A DNA stretch of 64,000 bases from Pseudozyma flocculosa PF-1. Lineage: Eukaryota > Basidiomycota > Ustilaginomycetes > Ustilaginales > Ustilaginaceae. The stretch is taken from assembly GCF_000417875.1 (NCBI RefSeq), contig NW_006920875.1, positions 598,538-662,537 on the forward strand, given 5' to 3'. Below the pieces are notes generated by a model. That model was given only the letters and a program-made list of their open reading frames with translations, was not told the origin of the DNA and made no database searches. Of the stretch, positions 57,660-64,000 are shown in pieces; within the stretch, counting starts at the first letter, position 1; the number at the start of each line of letters is the position of its first letter. Position numbers and translations under genes: made by a program.

Positions 57660-59587
57660 TCAAAAGTCGATCGGGGGCAGCGGCTGGAGGTGGTCCGGGT
57701 GGATAAAGTCGAGCTCGCCGAGGTCGTCGCCGCCGTGGCCCACCCCGGCGGCGGTGGCCTGCTTGAGCGGCGATCCAAAGTGGCGGTGGCCGGCGCCCAC
57801 GACGTCGGCGCCAAAGTCGAGGCCGAGGCTGCCGGTGCGCGCGTACGGGTTGGGCGACGACGCGCGAGGCGTCAGCGCCTCTTCGGATCCCGCGTCGCTC
57901 GTCCCGGCGCTGCCCTTGCGNNNNNNNNNNNNNNNNNNNNNNNNNNNNNNNNNNNNNNNNNNNNNNNNNNNNNNNNNNNNNNNNNNNNNNNNNNNNNNNN
58001 NNNNNNNNNNNNNNNNNNNNNNNNNNNNNNNNNNNNNNNNNNNNNNNNNNNNNNNNNNNNNNNNNNNNNNNNNNNNNNNNNNNNNNNNNNNNNNNNNNNN
58101 NNNNNNNNNNNNNNNNNNNNNNNNNNNNNNNNNNNNNNNNNNNNNNNNNNNNNNNNNNNNNNNNNNNNNNNNNNNNNNNNNNNNNNNNNNNNNNNNNNNN
58201 NNNNNNNNNNNNNNNNNNNNNNNNNNNNNNNNNNNNNNNNNNNNNNNNNNNNNNNNNNNNNNNNNNNNNNNNNNNNNNNNNNNNNNNNNNNNNNNNNNNN
58301 NNNNNNNNNNNNNNNNNNNNNNNNNNNNNNNNNNNNNNNNNNNNNNNNNNNNNNNNNNNNNNNNNNNNNNNNNNNNNNNNNNNNNNNNNNNNNNNNNNNN
58401 NNNNNNNNNNNNNNNNNNNNNNNNNNNNNNNNNNNNNNNNNNNNNNNNNNNNNNNNNNNNNNNNNNNNNNNNNNNNNNNNNNNNNNNNNNNNNNNNNNNN
58501 NNNNNNNNNNNNNNNNNNNNNNNNNNNNNNNNNNNNNNNNNNNNNNNNNNNNNNNNNNNNNNNNNNNNNNNNNNNNNNNNNNNNNNNNNNNNNNNNNNNN
58601 NGAGCGGCTCGCCTTGGGTGACCGCGGCAGGTTGCGCGGGCTCGAAAGCGCGCCCTTGCCCTTGGGCGATGACGACGGGCTCGACCTTTGCCGCGAGGGC
58701 TGCGCGACGGTGCGCGACGGCGCCAGCACGCGCTCGTGCGGGGCAGGGCCCATCGACGGACGTCGCTCGAGGTTGAGCGGAGCGCCGCCGGGCGATGCGA
58801 AGCCGTACGACCACCACGACGGGTTGGCGACGTACTTGCCGACGGGCGAGACGCCGAGCGCCATGATGCGGTTCTGCTCCTCGTGCTCCTGCTGGGTGGC
58901 GACGGGCATCGAGTAGCTGTGTTGGTGGACGGTGGGGGGAAGGGAGTGGTGCGTACGAGCAGTGCCAGAGGCGTCAGGCCCTGCTTCGTCCTGGGTGCAG
59001 GGATTGTCCGCAGACCACTCTGGGACTCACCTCCTAATCATGCCGGCCGAGCGGGGCGCGGGTGGCTGCAGCCTGCCGTGCTGCTCTGCGGCCGTCTTGG
59101 TGTCGACGTGGAGCGGGCGACGGCTGCCGCAGGAGGGACCGCCAAAGGTGGCGCAGGCCTGGAGCGTGTTCATGCACGAGGGGCAGATGCCCTCGGATGC
59201 GCCGCGCTTTGCCTGGCGGCGCGAGGCGAGCGTGTTGCTGCCGGCGGTGTCGGCCTTTGGGGTGCTGTTGCCCGAGTCTTGGTTGCCGCGGAAGAGGAAG
59301 CTGAGGTCGGCCATGTCCTTGGTGCCGGCGGCGGGGGGCATGGGCAGGAGGGGCGTAAAGGGGGCACGGGTGCCATCCTTGAGCTGTGCTCCGCTGACGG
59401 CGTCGTTCTGGACGCGGACGCGGGTTCCTGCGAGGCCGGGGAGGACGTTGGCCTGGTGCTTCTTGGGGGCCGGGTCGTTGGAAGGGTCGACGAGGGGCGA
59501 CATGTCCGAGATGGAGCGATGCCCGAGGCGGGGCCGCTGTGAGCGCAGCATGGACTCGGCGAGGAACGTCGACGACGACGACGACAT
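57660..59587 (-). CDS. Unrecognised protein interrupted by an assembly gap
   Basis: Exon 1 is 59587-59031. After a 114-nt intron (GTGAGTCC...CAACACAG), exon 2 starts at 58916, runs into the N block (58601-57921) and emerges in a frame ending at 57660. The visible parts are about 290 residues before the gap and 87 after it. Exon 1 starts MSSSSSTFLAESMLRSQRPR and contains a Cys-bearing stretch ICPSCMNTLQACATFGGPSC (about 134-153) that could bind a metal. Exon 2 begins SYSMPVATQQEHEEQNRIMA and has VGKYVANPSWWSYGFASPGG; the end is SPNPYARTGSLGLDFGADVV and then a His/Asp-rich tail ending PLPPIDF. The frames before and after the gap do not agree at the stated gap length, so the gap is mis-sized or hides an intron. 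Family and function are not recognised. Ser/Pro-rich regions dominate. Confidence 0.65.
57921..58601. other. Assembly gap (681 N)
   Basis: Undefined bases inside the coding region of the preceding entry. Confidence 0.97.
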
Positions 59588-60410
59588 GATGCTGGATGTA
59601 TCGAGGCGAGGCGCGAAGGGCTTGGGGGAGACTCTTTGCGCCGGGGTGGTGGTCGATTAGCGAAGCGGCAGACTGAAATGCGGTGCCAGCAAGAGACGGG
59701 ACGGCGTGGCGAATGCGTGTGAAGACGAAAGGGAGAAGGCTGGACTTCTGAGGAAGGCAAGGATCGAGGCAGGATGCTCGAACCCCGTGACACGAGAAGG
59801 TGGGGGAGGGATGCGGCGAGGAGACGGTGCGGGTGATGCTGGATGGGAGCGAACGCGGCGAGGAAGGGCGACAGTGTGATGGATGGTATAGCGGGGCGTG
59901 CGGTCGAGTCTTGGGTCCCTGGCGATGGTGTCTGGATGGTTTCGGATGGGGTCGGGGATGATGCGGGGGTGGTGCGATGCGGGGATGATGCGGGGATGGT
60001 GCGGTGCGGAGATGGGGCAAGATCGAGGGAGAGCGGGGGGCCGAGGTGCGATGCCTTCGATGTCAGAGGCTGTAGGCGCCTTTGGCTTTTGGGACGGTGC
60101 GGAGCGGGTAAGGCGACCGTGACCGAGAGCGAGCAACGAGGGCGGGCGGGATGTATGCTGCAAAGGTGCGAGGGTGGCGATGGCGATGGCGATGGCGATG
60201 GTGATGCTGGCGTGGTGGATTATTGGCCGTGGTGATGCTGTAGGAGGGACCCCGGAGATTGTTGGAACCCGAAGGTAGACAGACAAGCAGAGGTGATGAG
60301 GGAAAGGGGGAAAGCGAGCCGACGACGAGGGCAGAGGATGGTGGATATGTAGTCTTTTTGGGCGGCGGCCAGCAGAGGCGGTCGAGAGATTGCGGGGGAG
60401 TTGGGCAGAT

Positions 60411-60434
60411 GGCAGGCAGGCAGGCAGGCAGGCA
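60411..60434. repeat. GGCA tetranucleotide tract
   Basis: Six tandem GGCA units followed by AGGG. Confidence 0.85.
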
Positions 60435-60510
60435 AGGGCTAGGGGGCCTCAGGGTCTGCACCGACGCGGCAGCTGTCTGTGCGTGGGTGCGTGCAAAGGC
60501 AGGGTCGACG

Positions 60511-60531
60511 GGCAGGCAGGCAGGCAGGCAG
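60511..60531. repeat. GGCA tetranucleotide tract
   Basis: Five tandem GGCA units, about 80 bp from the previous tract. Confidence 0.85.
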
Positions 60532-61054
60532 GGCAGGGTGTTGCAGATCCCTGTCCTGGCAGAGAGGTGCGGCAGGAGAAAGAAAGACGATGTGACAGCT
60601 GCTGGTCATCAGGCAGCCAGCCAGGCCAGCCAGCCAGGCCCAGGGGGAATGGGGCAGATGAGGAGGATCACCAGCGGCGGCTTTGTTCCGCGTGCGTGCG
60701 AGGGCAAAGGACGCAGACGCAGACGCAGACGCAGACGGCCAAGGTGGCTGGCTGGCTGGCATGGGGTTATTGCGCCTTGGCCACCTCCTTGCCGCTTTGC
60801 TTGCTTGTCTGTCTGTCGGTCTGTCTGGGCCACGGCTGGCCTGGATCGACTCGGCGGTACATCCGTGCGTACAGGCACGGCACCGCCGCCACGCTCCGCC
60901 GGCCTCGTCTCTGGCGAGGGCCGTCAGGGGTGGGGAAAAAGACGCACCTTTGCCAAGCGAGCCAGCCCACCCAAAAAGGGCCAGGCGGCGTAGGCCAGGC
61001 CAGCAAAGGCTAGGCAGCCAACAGAAGCAAGCAAGCAAGCAAGCCTAGTGCCGA

Positions 61055-61093
61055 GCAACGCAACGCAACGCAACGCAACGCAACGCAACGCAA
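61055..61093. repeat. GCAAC pentanucleotide array
   Basis: Nearly eight perfect tandem copies of GCAAC, preceded by an AAGC tract (about 61026-61044). Confidence 0.92.
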
Positions 61094-61651
61094 AACGCAA
61101 TCCACTGCGCGCGTGCGTGGGCTCGCGGCCAGGCCGTCCAGGCCAGCCAGCATACCCATGCCACCAGCCAGATGGCTCTGGGTGACACCTTGCCCGCCCC
61201 CGCCCTTCCATACCAGGGCGCCCGTTGTTTGGCAGCATCAGCAGGCCGCCGCCCTGTCTCGAGGGCAAGAAAGCTGCCGTCGCCGCGTCCTCGCTGCCTT
61301 CTTGGCTTTCTGTGCGCTACACTCTGCTCGATATCGACCTGGTCGATACCATGGGGGATCGTGAGTTGGCAGAACGTCTTGCTTCCGATACGAGGGGCCA
61401 CGTCAACTACTTACCCTTCTCGACGCGACCGGCCAGCCAAAGCAAAGGCAAAGGCGAGGCGGGCGGCTCGTCTTCCAGCTACCGGTAACTTAGCCCAAAA
61501 GGGCGGCTGCGGTTTTCTCACGCCCTAGAGGCAAAGATTGGAATCCAGGATGACGCTACAGGTGTGCCGCGCTACGCTATGGTCCCTGCAATGGAGAAAG
61601 CGAGGTAGGTAGCAAGTCCTTTTCCGCGCTCCGACAGCAAATACAGATTAC

Positions 61652-61715
61652 GCTGGGCTGGGCTGAGCTCTGAGCTGGGCTGGGCTGGGCTGGGTTCTGA
61701 GCTGGGCTGAGCTGG
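61652..61715. repeat. GGGCT/GAGCT pentanucleotide array
   Basis: A run of TGGGC and TGAGC units with two TCTGAGC interruptions, about twelve units. Confidence 0.85.
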
Positions 61716-62218
61716 AAGCGCAAGCAGGCGGGGCGGAGAAGCAGCCCGCCAGGAGTGGCCCCACCAAGCAGATGGCGACGACGCCAGGCCAGGCCAGGCA
61801 GGCCAGGCTGAGCTGGGCGGCAATGCACGCGCCAGAAGTCGATCTGTCTCCAGCCGGCGCTTCCCATGCGACCCTCCTCCGTCCCAGCTTAGCTTGGCCT
61901 GGCAGCCTTGCCGGGCTCGACTAACGCCGTAGCCGCGACGGGATGACTACAGAAGTACTGCACAGTAGACGTACTGGCCCAGGATTCCCAACAAGCAAGC
62001 AATGAGCAAACCGACGTACGGGCAGCGACGAATCTTCTCAGGATATACGGGTAGGCCTGCCTGTCTCGCTGAGATCTTCTGTAGCTAGCTCTCTCTCTGA
62101 TCGTGCCCGGCCGTCTTCCCAGTGCACCGGATCGCTTCGCCCGTCCATCCATCTGCCCGCCTGCCCTGCCTGTCGGTCGGTGTGAGCTGCCGAAAACGAG
62201 AAATGGACATGACCTGCT

Positions 62219-62223
<5 letters not shown>

Positions 62224-62254
<31 letters not shown>
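62224..62254. repeat. CAG trinucleotide run, about 10 units
   Basis: Perfect GCA/CAG repeat in non-coding context, flanked by GCAGG. Confidence 0.9.
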
Positions 62255-64000
62255 CAGGTGTGAGAAATCGAGGGCGGGCAAGGGCGAAGAGGAGGCCGGA
62301 TCTGAAACCGGCAAGCCTCAATCTCGACCCTCTCCTCTCCTCTTCTCTCACGCCCCGCTCCTCACCTGGCAGGCCTGCCCGTCGACGACCGTGCGTGATC
62401 CTATTTCCGGATCGTCTCTGTGGCCCACGAGCCCGAACAAAGGCATGGTCCACCACCGTGCGAAGCCCTAGATCTCTCGTCATGTCGACGGGAGGTAGAG
62501 AGAGAAGGGAGAGATCCGACATCTGTCTGAGGACATCGACTTCGCGCCGGTTGCGCACAGGCAACGATCCACTCACCAGGCTACGGTCGAGCGTGATGGA
62601 GTCCTCCGTCTTCAAACGCCGTCGTCGGGGCGCACGTCGCGCACAATGGGAAGCGGAGGCGCAGGCAGCGACGCAGCACCGCCCACCGCCATGGTACAGT
62701 AGCTACTAGGAAGTACTGTGGGCGCCGCCACCAACGACGACGACGATGCTCGCCTGGAAAGGACAAAGAAACGAAACAGCTCGTCGATATGCCAGGGGCC
62801 TCTAACGGCGGTGGTGTGGACTCATCAGCACCACCGCCTGTACTGGACCTACCTCTATCGTCTGCCAGGCAGGCGAGACGGCACTTGGCCCGACTGGCTG
62901 ACCGACGAACTGACGGTCGGGTGGGGGACGCGGCGAGTAACGCTCTCTACCCTTTCGTCGGCTATGCTTGCGGACGCCGTCGCTGTCGCCGCCGCCTGTA
63001 CGGACGCGGCGAGGCGCGGTGTATGGACGGTAGTGCGAGGGTCTGGCTTGGTTCGTCAGATCCAACACGATGGGACAAAGCGGGGCCCAGGGCAGGATAG
63101 GGCCAGCTTCATGGACTGCGGGAAGCCTACCTACCTGCGCATTACTCGCCGGCGCTTCATGCGATGGCTGCACGAACAGCACCAACGGGGCAGCGCACAC
63201 CGCCAGGCTAGGCCCGCTCGCGCTGGCACGCCACCGCCGTGGCTCGCTCGACACTTGGCTGCAAGTGCCATATGTGTGTGTGTCTGCCCGACTCGGATTC
63301 GGCGGTCAACGAACTCACCACCGCGCCGTTCTCGAAAGCCTCGACGTTCCGGCTTCGTTGGCTGCTGGTTGCTGGTTGCTTGCTTGCTCGTCGACGCGAA
63401 GAAAGAGGGACAGGCCCAATTCGGCTGGCCAAGCCCTCTAAGCTTCTCGGTCGCGGGTGTACCTACAGGTACCTGTCTTGTCATCGAAGCCCCCTCCCTG
63501 CAGCCAAGGCGACATCCGCGACGATTCGGTGCAGCCAGGTCAGGCCGGAGAAGACCAGCTGCCTCCGTGGGCGGAGTTGGCCCGGCCAAGGGTCGACGGC
63601 AGGGGCGCGTTCGACGATGCTCATTTGACATCCTCGCACACGATCATGCTAGGTCCGCTTCCATGCAAACGTCGAGAGCCGCTCGTCGTCGCATCACGAA
63701 CAAGGACATCGCGACCTGTCAGCCTTTCCTGTAAGCGCCCTCGAAGCCACCGCAGTTGGATCTGTCAGCATACAGGGACAGGTACGGGTATGAGCAATCA
63801 AGCCAGGTCCTGTTGCGAAGGCTGCTCGTTGTCATCGGGGACACGTACACGCACGGCATCATCATCTTGCGGGATCTGACTGCTTACCCTTTTTGGGCTC
63901 TGCCATGTGAAGCGCGGCTCCTCCTGCCCCGTCGAAGCGTTCCAGCTGCAGTGCGATCCGGCAAGTCGTGACAAGGGACAGCGACGGAGCGGGCAAGGCG

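Larger units (their letters stand above)
59588..64000. other. Long intergenic tail of the window, no gene seen
   Basis: In 4.4 kb no frame on either strand showed a recognisable domain, coherent codon use or credible exon series. Near the left end lies the promoter of the gapped gene, with GATGCGGGGATG repeats (59958-60010) and a GATGGC run (60177-60203). Several tandem repeats follow (separate entries), and TACAGTAC-type motifs occur at 61954-61977 and 62693-62728. Confidence 0.5.

Noticed and set aside
59770..59795. GGGGTTCGAGCATCC on the minus strand, resembling a tRNA B-box
   Set aside because: The flanking bases cannot form the T-stem and no A-box lies upstream.
62470..62692. Minus-strand segment starting ATG at 62692 (MAVGGAASLPAPPLPIVRDV) and an overlapping frame KTEDSITLDRSL followed by a GTGAGT donor
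   Set aside because: It looks protein-like for short stretches, but no in-phase exon series could be built and no family was recognised. It may be a decayed gene.
62718..63734. Plus-strand open frame (338 codons)
   Set aside because: No ATG at its start, no motif, and composition typical of a chance frame in GC-rich DNA.

Overview
The window is nuclear DNA of a fungus, most likely a basidiomycete and probably a smut-type lineage (Ustilaginomycotina). The evidence is GC-rich coding sequence with strong G/C third positions, short introns (94-166 nt) with GTGAGT-, GTGCGT- or GTACGT-type donors, and fungal-specific genes: DASH subunit Dad3, a Zn2Cys6 regulator, a Msb1/Mug8 protein, a Mug190-type SMP/C2 protein and Erg25. 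The lineage is an inference from gene content and style. I could not run any search. No rRNA, tRNA, transposon or CRISPR was recognised by eye.

Layout. Bases 1-5016 hold a truncated Ser/Pro-rich protein (minus) and an unrecognised two-exon protein (plus). Bases 5127-13653 are the most remarkable part, two head-to-head genes 408 bp apart. The minus-strand gene is a cytosolic phospholipase A2 (cPLA2) with a complete AcpS-type 4'-phosphopantetheinyl transferase inserted between its catalytic Ser and Asp. The plus-strand gene is a VPS9 (Rab5-GEF-type) protein fused at its C-terminus to a Hal3/Cab3-type phosphopantothenoylcysteine decarboxylase. One gene thus joins lipid hydrolysis to an enzyme that spends CoA, and the other joins endosomal trafficking to an enzyme that makes CoA. 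An unrecognised basic protein follows (13758-15548, minus).

Bases 18230-23204 carry two secreted proteins: a GMC oxidoreductase and a GPI-anchored alpha/beta-hydrolase-like protein whose nucleophile position is Gly. Bases 26483-30604 encode a Zn2Cys6/Fungal_trans regulator. Bases 32012-39858 hold housekeeping genes: a small mitochondrial membrane protein, Dad3, a four-exon complex I 9.5 kDa subunit reconstructed here from exons too short to stand out, and the Mug190-like lipid-transfer/contact-site protein. Bases 41181-44471 are a tandem pair of secreted M43 metalloproteases with identical intron positions and reciprocal active-site changes. Then come Erg25 (45219-46335), the Msb1-type polarity protein (50013-54459), a GNAT acetyltransferase (55684-56672) and an unrecognised protein broken by a 681-base assembly gap (57660-59587).

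The rest is intergenic, including long stretches (23.2-26.5, 46.3-50.0 and 59.6-64.0 kb) in which I see no gene. These are rich in GGCA/TGCC and AGCA tetranucleotide tracts and in a recurring quasi-palindrome, GTACAGTAC/GTACTGTAC. All gene models here come from reading frames plus splice consensus and family motifs; transcript data would settle the ends and the fusions.
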